Below are positions 1-5,184 of a stretch of 5,184 bases of DNA, piece by piece. Both the position numbers and the translations under genes were made by a program. The stretch is taken from assembly GCA_023428085.1 (NCBI GenBank), contig JAEYZK010000152.1:1-5184 (forward strand), written 5' to 3'. Every line of letters starts with the position of its first letter. Position 1 is the stretch's first letter. The DNA is from Pseudomonadota bacterium. GTDB lineage: Bacteria > Myxococcota > Myxococcia > Myxococcales > Anaeromyxobacteraceae. Under the pieces are notes generated by a model that had not been told where the DNA came from, did not search any database, and saw only the letters and a list, made by a program, of their open reading frames with translations.

Positions 1-1
1 C

Positions 2-601
2 CCGCGCGACGCCGCGCCGCCCGGGTGGCGGAGCGCGGGCCGGGGCGTGCACACGCTCCGGCTCCGGCAGGGGGAGCTCGTGCACGGGGTCGAGGTGGAC
101 TTCGCCGAGGCGGGGACGGATCGCTACCGGGTCTCGTGGGCGATGGAGCGCTCCGCGCACATCGACGGGCGGGCCGGAGAGCGCGTCCAGGTCGAGCTCG
201 AGCTCCTCCGCCACGACGGCGCCGTCGCCGAGTTCCGCGCGGGCGGCGTCCGGCGGCGCGCGGCGTACGCGCTGGACGGCGACCGCGTCCTCCTCGACGC
301 CGCGCTCGCGCAGCTCGAGCTGGTGGACGAGACCCAGACCCCCGCGGCCCGCGCCGGCGCGCGGCACGGCGGCCCCATCGCTGCCCCGATGGACGGCATC
401 GTCGCCGCCCTGCTCGTCGCGGAGGGCGACCGCGTGGAGAAGGGGCAGACGCTCGCGGTGGTGGAGGCGATGAAGATGCAGCACGCGCTCAAGGCCGGCT
501 TCCACGGCACCGTGCTCCGGACGCTCGCCCGCGAGGGCGCGCAGGTGAAGGCGCGGCAGGTGCTGCTCGAGCTCGCGCCCGAGGAGGAGGCGGCGGGGTA
601 G
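2..601 (+). CDS. Acyl-CoA carboxylase alpha subunit, C-terminal part (linker plus biotinyl domain), 5' truncated
   Basis: This is the end of a biotin-dependent carboxylase subunit. Its biotinyl lysine would carry CO2 from the biotin carboxylase domain, which lies outside the window, to a carboxyltransferase partner acting on an acyl-CoA in the cytoplasm. The visible 199 residues include a PPGWRSAG stretch (residues 6-13), resembling the GWR motif that follows the biotin carboxylase domain in methylcrotonyl/propionyl-CoA carboxylase alpha subunits. A beta-rich linker follows, then a biotinyl domain from about residue 120, with APMDG and the attachment motif EAMKM (Lys at residue 158, codon 473-475). 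The frame is open to the left edge, so I treat it as truncated. A GTG at 47 could start a stand-alone 184-residue carrier protein, but it has no clear ribosome site and would cut off the GWR motif. The acyl-CoA substrate cannot be told from this part. Biotinyl domain certain; subunit type likely. Confidence 0.88.
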   Translation, partial: PRDAAPPGWRSAGRGVHTLRLRQGELVHGVEVDFAEAGTDRYRVSWAMERSAHIDGRAGERVQVELELLRHDGAVAEFRAGGVRRRAAYALDGDRVLLDAALAQLELVDETQTPAARAGARHGGPIAAPMDGIVAALLVAEGDRVEKGQTLAVVEAMKMQHALKAGFHGTVLRTLAREGAQVKARQVLLELAPEEEAAG

Positions 602-626
602 GCGGGCGCGCGAGGGGCAGCCCGCC
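601..626 (+). terminator. Weak hairpin at the end of the carboxylase gene
   Basis: A perfect 7-bp GC stem (GGCGGGC at 601-607 with GCCCGCC at 620-626) and a 12-nt loop begins at the last base of the stop codon. No T-run follows, so it lacks half of a classical intrinsic terminator. In sequence this GC-rich, such stems also arise by chance. Confidence 0.25.
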
Positions 627-775
627 GCATCCCCATCGTGCGTTCGTGTACGCGGGTGTGCCGAGCGCGCGCGTGGGCGCCTGTCCGGCGCGGTGAGGGG
701 CGGGGCCCGTGGTGCGAGCGCTCCTCGCTTGGCGTTCCGTGCCTTCATGGCGGAGAATCTCCCCACGGAGCGCGC
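627..775. other. Intergenic region upstream of the binding-protein gene
   Basis: This gap has no convincing gene. A possible promoter is TTGGCG (729-734) with GAGAAT (753-758) at 18-nt spacing, but the match is weak and would leave a leader of only about ten bases. An out-of-frame 23-codon ORF (ATG 747 to TGA 818) overlaps the next gene's start and has no ribosome site. The binding-protein frame is open back to a GTG at 638, but its translation there is Arg/Cys-rich and looks non-coding. Confidence 0.4.
767..770 (+). promoter_or_regulatory. Ribosome binding site supporting a TTG start
   Basis: GGAG lies 5 nt before the TTG at 776. It is the only Shine-Dalgarno-like site next to a start codon that keeps the binding protein's first beta strand, so it decides the start in favour of TTG over ATG 815. 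Confidence 0.5.
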
Positions 776-1669
776 TTGGGCACCGACCAGCCTCACATCG
801 CAGTCGTCCTCCACATGATCGAGCACCAGCCCTTCGGGCTCCTCTTCAAGGAGGAGTTCGAGGCGGCGATCGCGGAGTCCGGCCAGGACCTGTCGCTGGA
901 GTTCGTGGACTCCCACGGCATCGCGGCCGAGCAGGTCAGACACCTCGAGCGGCTCCTCGAGCGCCGGCCCGCCGCCCTCGTGCTCATGGCGATCGAGCCC
1001 GGGAGCGTGAAGCCCGTCGTGCGCAGGTACCGGGCGGCCGGGATCCCGGTCATCGTGGTGGACAACGACCTGGGAGAGCCGGAGCTCCACCGCTCGCTGC
1101 TCCTCCCGGACAACCGCGCGTTCGGCCGCAGGATGGCGGAGTTCTTCCTGGAGGCGAGCGGCGGGAAGGGACACGTCCTCGAGCTCCGGGGTGTCCCCGG
1201 GAGCTGCCCCGCGGAGGAGCGGTCGCGCGGGTTCCGGGAGGTCATCGCGAGCCACCCCGGGCTGCGGATCGTCGAGACGCTCACCGCCGACTGGCTGCAC
1301 GCGCGGGCGCGCGAGCTGGTGCTCGCGTGGCTGCCGCAGCACCCCGAGGTCGATTGCGTGTTCGCCCAGAACGACGAGATGGCCCGGGGCGCCTGGGACG
1401 CCGGGTGCGCGCTCGGCCGTGAGGACGAGCTGCTCATCACCGGCGTGGACGCCATCAAGGGCCAGGGGCTCTCGATGGTGCTCCAGGGGAAGCTCGCGGC
1501 GTCGCTGATGAACCCGTCCGCGGGCCGGCCCGCGGCGCTGCAGCTCCTGGCCCTGCTCGCCGGGGAGCCGACGCTGTCGCGGACGGTGCTCCAGACGTCG
1601 CTCATCCGCTCGAACGAGCGCGTGCGCACCTGGCAGGCGGCCCGCGCGCGGCGGGCCGGGAAGCCCTGA
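776..1669 (+). CDS. RbsB/LacI-type substrate-binding-fold protein without recognisable signal peptide
   Basis: This is a 297-residue periplasmic-binding-protein fold of the ribose/LacI type, expected to bind a small ligand, possibly a sugar, between two lobes. The first strand is HIAVVLHM (residues 7-14). Later family-like segments are IPVIVVDND (90-98), the ERSRGF segment (148-153), VDCVFAQNDEMARGA (192-206), ITGVDAIKGQG (221-231) and GKLAASL (238-244). This order matches RbsB-like proteins. The TTG at 776 is chosen because GGAG (767-770) lies 5 nt upstream and it leaves the first strand intact; ATG 815 would cut that strand. The GTG at 638 adds an Arg-rich stretch that is not a signal peptide. 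No lipobox, Sec signal or DNA-binding helix is seen, so export is doubtful. It could be a cytoplasmic ligand sensor or a sensory partner of a kinase. No permease or ATPase gene is adjacent. Fold confident; ligand and location unknown. Confidence 0.85.
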   Translation: MGTDQPHIAVVLHMIEHQPFGLLFKEEFEAAIAESGQDLSLEFVDSHGIAAEQVRHLERLLERRPAALVLMAIEPGSVKPVVRRYRAAGIPVIVVDNDLGEPELHRSLLLPDNRAFGRRMAEFFLEASGGKGHVLELRGVPGSCPAEERSRGFREVIASHPGLRIVETLTADWLHARARELVLAWLPQHPEVDCVFAQNDEMARGAWDAGCALGREDELLITGVDAIKGQGLSMVLQGKLAASLMNPSAGRPAALQLLALLAGEPTLSRTVLQTSLIRSNERVRTWQAARARRAGKP

Positions 1670-1714
1670 CGTACGCGCGCGGCCGTCGCGCGGCGCGGCC
1701 TCGGCCGGGTGGGT
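1670..1714. other. Short convergent gap between the binding-protein and SRPBCC genes
   Basis: This 45-nt GC-only-looking stretch separates two converging genes. It can form a small stem (GGCCGT at 1681-1686 with GCGGCC at 1695-1700, including one G-T pair), but no T-tract follows on either strand. A bidirectional terminator is expected here, though the sequence does not show a clear one. Confidence 0.3.
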
Positions 1715-2254
1715 TCACGGGCTGTGCGCGACGCCCGCGCGGTCGTCCCCGGGGTGCGCCAGGGCCGCGTCGTCCTCGGCGAGCAGCCGGTCGAGCGCGG
1801 CGTAGCTCTGGTCCAGGCCGTCCTGCATGCCCGCCTGCAACATGCCGTCGCGCTCCTCGGTCGTGTGGAACAGGGACGTGCCCACGATCCGGGTGCGATC
1901 GCCGTCCAGCTCCTCGAACACCGCGGTGTCGATCGCGACGTGCCCGGGCATCCCGTCCCACTCGAACGTCTGGGCGATCCGCTCCTCCGGCACGATCTCG
2001 CGGAAGCGTCCCTCGAAGCCGTGGACGCCGTCGGGGCCGCGCTCGACGAAGCGCCAGTGGCCGCCCCGCTCGAACTCCCACCGCTCCACGTCCAGCTCGT
2101 TCCCGCGCCCCCACCAGCGCGCCAGGAGCGCGGGGCTGCTGAAGGCACGCCACACCCGATCCCGCGGCGCGTCGAAGACGCGCTCGATCCGGATCTCGCG
2201 GTCGCTCGGGGTGGTCAACCTCGTCCGCTGCGTCGCCTGCTCGGTCGTCGGCAT
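1715..2254 (-). CDS. SRPBCC / AHSA1-fold domain protein
   Basis: This 179-residue protein belongs to the START-like SRPBCC superfamily, in the group annotated as activator-of-Hsp90-ATPase (AHSA1) homologs. These form a helix-grip fold with a hydrophobic cavity that may bind a small ligand. Visible signatures are RVFDAPRDRVWRAFSSP (residues 25-41), the ARWWG turn (45-49), the GHWRFV strand (65-70), HGFEGRFREIVPEERI (78-93) and the closing long helix from about residue 133 (MQDGLDQSYAALDRLL, 143-158). The length fits the family plus short disordered ends. The start at 2254 has a strong AAAGGAG ribosome site 6 nt upstream. It lies 89 nt downstream of the histidine kinase gene in the same direction, so co-transcription is possible. 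Many such proteins pair with ArsR-type regulators, but none is seen here. The bacterial family has no settled general function, and the ligand cannot be predicted. Confidence 0.9.
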   Translation of the reverse strand: MPTTEQATQRTRLTTPSDREIRIERVFDAPRDRVWRAFSSPALLARWWGRGNELDVERWEFERGGHWRFVERGPDGVHGFEGRFREIVPEERIAQTFEWDGMPGHVAIDTAVFEELDGDRTRIVGTSLFHTTEERDGMLQAGMQDGLDQSYAALDRLLAEDDAALAHPGDDRAGVAHSP

Positions 2255-2260
2255 GATTGG

Positions 2261-2267
2261 CTCCTTT
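2261..2267 (-). promoter_or_regulatory. Strong ribosome binding site of the SRPBCC gene
   Basis: On the minus strand this reads AAAGGAG, 6 nt before the ATG at 2254. It is the best Shine-Dalgarno match in the window and rules out the longer open frame extending upstream through the kinase gene. Confidence 0.8.
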
Positions 2268-2343
2268 CCGATCGCTGCCCGGAAGGACACGGTGGGCGTG
2301 CCGGACTCATCGGCACCGCCCCGCCTGGACCTCGCCGCGCGGC

Positions 2344-3720
2344 TCAGACCGCCACGAGCCCGACCATCGGGAAGCAGAGCCGGACGCAGGTGCCCTCGCC
2401 GACGCCGCTCTCGACCTCGATCTCGCCGCCCATGGCGTCCACGAAGGTCTGGACCATGGGCAGCCCGAGGCCGGCGCCGGGTCCTTCGATCCTGCGCGAG
2501 GAGGACGCCTCGAACATGCGGGCGGCGGCCTGGGGATCCATGCCCACGCCGGTGTCCTCGACCTCCAGCACCGCGTGGCGGCGCCCGCCGCGCGCCTCGT
2601 CGTGGAGCCGCAGGGTGAGCAGGCCGCCGTCCGGCATGGCGTCGCGCGCGTTGAGGGCGAGGTTGAGGAGCGCCTGCTCGAGCTGGACGGGGTCGAGCAC
2701 CGCCTGGGCGGCGCTGTGGCACTCCACGTGGAGCTCGACCTCGGGTGGGATCACCCGGCGCAGCGCCGAGGCGAAGTGGTGGAGCTCGGGCTCGAGCGCG
2801 ACGGGGCGCGCCGCGCTCGCCTCCCGGCGGCCGAGCAGGAGCAGCTGCTCGATCGTCCCCTGCACCCCGCTCACGGCGTGCTCGAGGTCGTCGAGCACGG
2901 CGCCGCGATCCGGCCCGCCCGCGCGGAGCTCCCGCACGCCGGCGGCGAGGACCGCGAGCGCGTTGCGCGTGTCGTGCGCGACGCCGCTCGCCAGGTGGCC
3001 GATGGCCTCCACCTCCTTCGCCCGCGCGAGCGCGCGCTCGGCGGCGATCCGGCGCGCGTGCGCGTCGCGCTCGCGGGCGGCGGCCTCGCGGGCGCGGCGG
3101 ATCGCGCGATCGACGGCGTCGAGGATGGCGTCCGCGACCGCCAGCGCGATGGCCACCGAGCCGAGCGTGCTGCACGCGAGGTGCACGTAGTTGAGGAGCG
3201 GGACCGTGGCGCCGGGGACCGTGCCGACGTGAGGCCGGCCGAGGAGCAAGGCGAGGACGCCGATGCCGGCGAGGGCGATCGCCACGATCCCGACCGCGAG
3301 GGGCGCGACGCGGCGGCCGAAGAAGAACGTCGCGAGCAGCGGCACGAGCACGTGGAGCGAGCCCAGCGTGAAGCTCGGGCCGATGTTCCACACCCCGACG
3401 ACGGCGAGCAGCCCGACGGCGAAGACCATGAACGCCGCCGCGAGCTGGTGGCGCCGCGCCGGGATGATCCACGCCGCGAGCGAGATCCCGACGGCCAGGA
3501 CGACGGCGAAGGTGATCGTGCGGGGCCGCTCGCCCCGCAGGATGGCGGGGGCGAGGAAGGCGAGGCTCGTGACGCCGACGAGCGTGCCGAGCGCGCGGAA
3601 CGCGCGGAGGCCCCGCGCCCGCGCCGCGACGACGATCGGGTCGAGGGGGTTCGCCTCCTCGGCGAGGAGGCTGCCGTGGACAGGATCGTGCTGGTGGTGG
3701 TCGGCGGGCTTCTCCGCCAT
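2344..3720 (-). CDS. Membrane-bound sensor histidine kinase, orphan
   Basis: This 458-residue inner-membrane kinase would autophosphorylate a histidine and pass phosphate to a response regulator. The N-terminus is short and His-rich (1-36). About six hydrophobic segments follow (near 41-61, 68-86, 92-113, 121-135, 138-161 and 173-200) with very short loops, so sensing is likely within the membrane. A charged Ala/Arg/Glu-rich coiled-coil linker (about 201-240) leads to the H-box VAHDTRNAL with phospho-acceptor His249. The ATPase domain has an N-box (NLALNARDA, Asn357), G1 box (DTGVGM, Asp389), an FEAS F-box (403-406) and G2 box (GAGLGL, 415-420). All key residues are present, so it should be active. 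ATG 3720 is the first start that gives a normal N-terminus; no clear ribosome site precedes it. No response regulator lies in the window, and the SRPBCC gene follows in the same direction. The signal is unknown. Confidence 0.93.
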   Translation of the reverse strand: MAEKPADHHQHDPVHGSLLAEEANPLDPIVVAARARGLRAFRALGTLVGVTSLAFLAPAILRGERPRTITFAVVLAVGISLAAWIIPARRHQLAAAFMVFAVGLLAVVGVWNIGPSFTLGSLHVLVPLLATFFFGRRVAPLAVGIVAIALAGIGVLALLLGRPHVGTVPGATVPLLNYVHLACSTLGSVAIALAVADAILDAVDRAIRRAREAAARERDAHARRIAAERALARAKEVEAIGHLASGVAHDTRNALAVLAAGVRELRAGGPDRGAVLDDLEHAVSGVQGTIEQLLLLGRREASAARPVALEPELHHFASALRRVIPPEVELHVECHSAAQAVLDPVQLEQALLNLALNARDAMPDGGLLTLRLHDEARGGRRHAVLEVEDTGVGMDPQAAARMFEASSSRRIEGPGAGLGLPMVQTFVDAMGGEIEVESGVGEGTCVRLCFPMVGLVAV

Positions 3721-3975
3721 GGCGGCGAGGATACCACCACGGGGGGGGGCCGAATCCCACGGGTTGCAGGGTGCGTCCACGCCGCGTCGCGACATCCCTG
3801 GAGAATCCGGCGGGGGGCGGAAGCGTCCGTTTTCGCGCGGCGGCACGTACGGTTGCGGAGGAACGGCCTCGCGTCCACGTCGGGCGGCGGCGCCGGGAGT
3901 CGCCGCTTTGCGGCCCGCACCGGTCCGGTTAGGATGCCGGCCCATCCCCTGGACCGCCGCTCGGAGCCAACCGCC
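3721..3975. other. Divergent intergenic region between the kinase and thrH
   Basis: These 255 nt separate divergent genes and should hold promoters for both. Visible contents are a run of nine G (3741-3749), which is C9 in the kinase leader about 21 nt before its ATG, and a candidate thrH promoter near 3908-3935. Reading frames cross the region but translate to Arg/Gly-rich sequence without family resemblance. No RNA gene or strong inverted repeat is apparent. Confidence 0.5.
3908..3935 (+). promoter_or_regulatory. Candidate sigma70-type promoter of thrH
   Basis: TTGCGG (3908-3913) and TAGGAT (3930-3935) are spaced by 16 nt and match the most conserved bases of the -35 and -10 boxes (TTG; TA..AT). 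Transcription from about 3942 would give a leader of roughly 34 nt before the GTG at 3976. It would also exclude the ATG at 3934, which overlaps the -10 box. This is a by-eye match only. Confidence 0.35.
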
Positions 3976-4590
3976 GTGCAGATCGTCTGCCTCGACCTCG
4001 AAGGTGTGCTCGTCCCGGAGATCTGGATCGCGTTCTCGGAGCGGACGGGGATCCCCGAGCTGCGGCGCACGACCCGCGACGAGCCGGACTACGACAAGCT
4101 CATGCGTGGGCGGCTGGAGCTCCTGCGCCGCCACGGGCTCGGCCTGGCCGACATCCAGAAGGTGATCGCCGGCATGCGCCCCGAGCCGGGCGCGAAGGAC
4201 TTCCTCGACGCGCTCCGCCAGCGCTATCAGGTCGTGATCCTCTCGGACACGTTCTACGAGTTCGCGATGCCGCTCATGGCGCAGCTCGGCATGCCGACGC
4301 TCTTCTGCCACCGGCTGGAGGCGGACGCGCAGGGCTTCGTCGCCGCGTACCACCTGCGCATGCCGGAGCAGAAGCGCGCGGGCGTGGAGGCGTTCCGGGC
4401 GCTGCGGTTCAAGGTGATCGCCGCGGGCGACTCGTACAACGACACCGCCATGCTCGGGGCGGCGGACGCGGGCATCCTCTTCCGGCCGCCGCAGAACGTG
4501 GTCGCCGAGTTCCCGCAGTTCCCCGCGGTCCACGAGTACCCCGCCCTCCGCGCGGCGATCGACACGGCCGCTGCGCGGATCGGCGGCTGA
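3976..4590 (+). CDS. thrH: ThrH-type HAD phosphatase: phosphoserine phosphatase / phosphoserine-homoserine phosphotransferase
   Basis: This 204-residue cytoplasmic HAD enzyme closely resembles Pseudomonas ThrH, which hydrolyses phosphoserine (last step of serine synthesis) and can move its phosphate to homoserine, feeding threonine synthesis. Motif I is CLDLEGVLVPEIWIAF, with nucleophile Asp7 and Glu9; Glu at the second position instead of Asp is a ThrH hallmark. Motif II is VVILSDTFYEF (Ser90), the motif III lysine is probably Lys133, and motif IV is AAGDSYNDTAML (Asp152, Asp156). The closing AGILF and EFPQFPAVHEY segments also match ThrH. The GTG at 3976 is chosen because it puts Asp at position 7 as in Pseudomonas ThrH and has GGAG (3963-3966) upstream. 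The ATG at 3934 would add 14 residues foreign to the family. The next gene starts 19 nt after the stop. Family membership is firm; the balance of the two activities is inferred. Confidence 0.93.
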   Translation: MQIVCLDLEGVLVPEIWIAFSERTGIPELRRTTRDEPDYDKLMRGRLELLRRHGLGLADIQKVIAGMRPEPGAKDFLDALRQRYQVVILSDTFYEFAMPLMAQLGMPTLFCHRLEADAQGFVAAYHLRMPEQKRAGVEAFRALRFKVIAAGDSYNDTAMLGAADAGILFRPPQNVVAEFPQFPAVHEYPALRAAIDTAAARIGG

Positions 4591-4592
4591 CG

Positions 4593-4609
4593 TGCTATAG
4601 GGACGCGCC
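4593..4609 (+). promoter_or_regulatory. Possible extended -10 element or ribosome site before the repeat/RGG gene
   Basis: TGCTATAGG (4593-4601) resembles an extended -10 box, and the overlapping AGGGA (4599-4603) could instead serve as a ribosome site 6 nt before ATG 4610. No good -35 box is seen. If it is a promoter, the transcript would start almost at the ATG and be nearly leaderless. If it is a ribosome site, the gene is read from the thrH transcript. Confidence 0.3.
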
Positions 4610-5184
4610 ATGAAGACCCTCACCGAACTCAGCGGTACGCTCGTGCGCGCCGCGGCCGCCGCCATCGAGGAGGCGAAGCGCTCGCTCCCTCCCGCCCCTG
4701 CACCTGCCCCCGCCGCCGAGCCGGCGCCCGCTGCCCCCGCCGAGGGCGCCGCCCCCGAGGGCGCAGCGGCTGAAGGCGCCGCCGCCGAAGGCGCCGCGGC
4801 CGCAGAGGATACGGCCGCCGCAGAGGATACGGCCGTCGCTGAGGGTACGGCCGTCGCTGAGGGTACCGCCGCCGAGGCGCCCGCGGACGCGCCGGTCGCG
4901 GATCCCGGGCCTGCCCCGGAGGTGCTCGAGGCGGCAGGCAAGGCCACCGGCATCTCGGGCGATCGGCTCGCGATGCTCTGCGCCGCGGTCGAGGCCGTCG
5001 GCGGTCGCGTCCGCGACGTTCGCCTCGTGCGCGTGTTCGGGGCGGAGGAGCCGGTCAACGGCGCGAAGACCATCCGGGGCCACCAGTACCTCGTGGACCT
5101 CATGCCCTCGTCCATGAAGCAGACGGGCGGCGGGGCGCGCGAGGAGCGCGGCGGCCGCGGAGGTCGCGGCGGCCGGGGCGGGGG
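4610..5184 (+). CDS. Unrecognised protein with Ala/Pro/Glu tandem repeats and RGG tail, 3' truncated
   Basis: This frame is open from ATG 4610 to the window end: 191 residues with no stop. I do not recognise the family. The N-terminus (1-25) looks like an amphipathic helix with an AAAAAIEEAKRS stretch. Residues 27-44 are Pro/Ala-rich. Residues 45-64 are four EGAA(A/P) units, and residues 65-88 are four AE(D/G)TA(A/V) units, making a long acidic, probably disordered linker. An ordered-looking core follows (about 102-166: PAPEVLEAAGKATGIS, then LAMLCAAVEAVGGRVRDVRLVRVFG, ending near HQYLVDLM; each quoted only in part). From residue 180 four RGG units in a row begin a Gly/Arg tail that continues outside the window. 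RGG tails are common in RNA-binding proteins, so nucleic-acid binding is an inference, not shown. AGGGA lies 6 nt upstream of the start. It is 19 nt after thrH, suggesting one transcript. Confidence 0.75.
   Translation, partial: MKTLTELSGTLVRAAAAAIEEAKRSLPPAPAPAPAAEPAPAAPAEGAAPEGAAAEGAAAEGAAAAEDTAAAEDTAVAEGTAVAEGTAAEAPADAPVADPGPAPEVLEAAGKATGISGDRLAMLCAAVEAVGGRVRDVRLVRVFGAEEPVNGAKTIRGHQYLVDLMPSSMKQTGGGAREERGGRGGRGGRGG
4742..4801 (+). repeat. Four 15-nt tandem units encoding EGAA(A/P)
   Basis: Units at 4742-4756, 4757-4771, 4772-4786 and 4787-4801 encode EGAAP, EGAAA, EGAAA and EGAAA. They differ mostly at third codon positions, so the peptide pattern is better preserved than the DNA, which suggests an older expansion under selection for composition. 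Confidence 0.85.
4802..4873 (+). repeat. Four 18-nt tandem units encoding AE(D/G)TA(A/V)
   Basis: Units at 4802-4819, 4820-4837, 4838-4855 and 4856-4873 follow directly on the 15-nt array. Units 1 and 2 differ at one base, as do 1-2 versus 3-4 at only a few, so duplication looks recent. All are in frame and use GAT, ACG and GGT codons that are less G/C-ending than the neighbours. Confidence 0.88.
5147..5182 (+). repeat. Arg-Gly-Gly coding repeat at the window end
   Basis: Twelve codons encode four consecutive RGG triplets, with mixed CGC/CGG and GGC/GGA/GGT/GGG codons. The repeat probably continues past the window edge. Confidence 0.8.

Noticed and set aside
124..636. A 170-codon minus-strand frame opposite the biotinyl domain
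   Set aside because: Its Ser/Ala/Arg-rich translation has no recognisable domain, while the plus strand carries an unmistakable EAMKM biotinyl domain.
747..818. A 23-codon ORF (ATG 747) overlapping the binding-protein start
   Set aside because: It has no ribosome site and no recognisable peptide. It could mark a frameshift in the N-terminus, but the TTG start with GGAG explains the gene without one.
1681..1700. A possible bidirectional terminator between the convergent genes
   Set aside because: The stem is short with a G-T pair and an 8-nt loop, and no T-run follows on either strand; such stems are expected by chance at this GC content.
793..2148. A 451-codon minus-strand frame over the binding-protein gene
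   Set aside because: It is Ser/Arg-rich without domains and lies opposite and across two well-supported genes; it is a high-GC shadow.
3763..3780. A sigma54-like TGGACGC ... TGCA element on the minus strand upstream of the kinase
   Set aside because: Spacing between GG and GC is 9 nt, one short, and the -24 side matches poorly.
3842..3856. A sigma54-like GGCACG ... TTGC element upstream of thrH
   Set aside because: The GG and GC dinucleotides are separated by 11 nt instead of the required 10, which normally abolishes sigma54 recognition.
2257..4590. A 777-codon open frame on the plus strand
   Set aside because: Only its 3' end from 3976 is a real gene (thrH). The rest lies opposite the kinase and reads as low-complexity Arg/Asp/Glu/Ala sequence, a mirror of the kinase codon bias.
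2344..5115. A 923-codon open frame on the minus strand that contains the kinase
   Set aside because: The part upstream of 3720 is antisense to thrH and to the repeat gene and shows no family features. The kinase has a normal N-terminus at ATG 3720.

Overview
The window is very GC-rich, with strong G/C preference at third codon positions. The genes are compact and mostly unrelated housekeeping or signalling genes. This suggests a high-GC myxobacterium-like genome (Anaeromyxobacter would fit), but that is an inference from composition and gene style; no taxonomic marker is present.

Layout, left to right. (1) Positions 2-601, plus strand: the 3' end of an acyl-CoA carboxylase alpha subunit, comprising the linker and the biotinyl domain with its EAMKM site. 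(2) Positions 776-1669, plus strand: an RbsB/LacI-type substrate-binding-fold protein, probably starting at a TTG and without a recognisable signal peptide. (3) Convergent to it after a 45-nt gap, on the minus strand: a six-helix membrane histidine kinase (3720-2344), followed 89 nt downstream by an SRPBCC/AHSA1-fold protein (2254-1715). (4) A 255-nt divergent intergenic region (3721-3975) carrying a G9 homopolymer and a candidate sigma70-type promoter. (5) Positions 3976-4590, plus strand: a ThrH-type HAD phosphatase/phosphotransferase of serine and homoserine phosphate metabolism. (6) Nineteen nt further on, 4610 to the window end, plus strand: an unrecognised protein with Ala/Pro/Glu-rich tandem repeats, a short ordered core and the beginning of an RGG-rich tail. 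It runs off the window.

Functionally this is a mosaic of small transcription units rather than one pathway. The kinase and SRPBCC gene may be co-transcribed, as may thrH and the repeat/RGG gene. No response regulator, transporter, RNA gene, CRISPR array or mobile element is visible. The long antisense reading frames are what high GC content produces opposite real genes. I see no convincing new multi-gene system. The least explained parts are the repeat/RGG gene, the signal-less binding protein and the orphan kinase.
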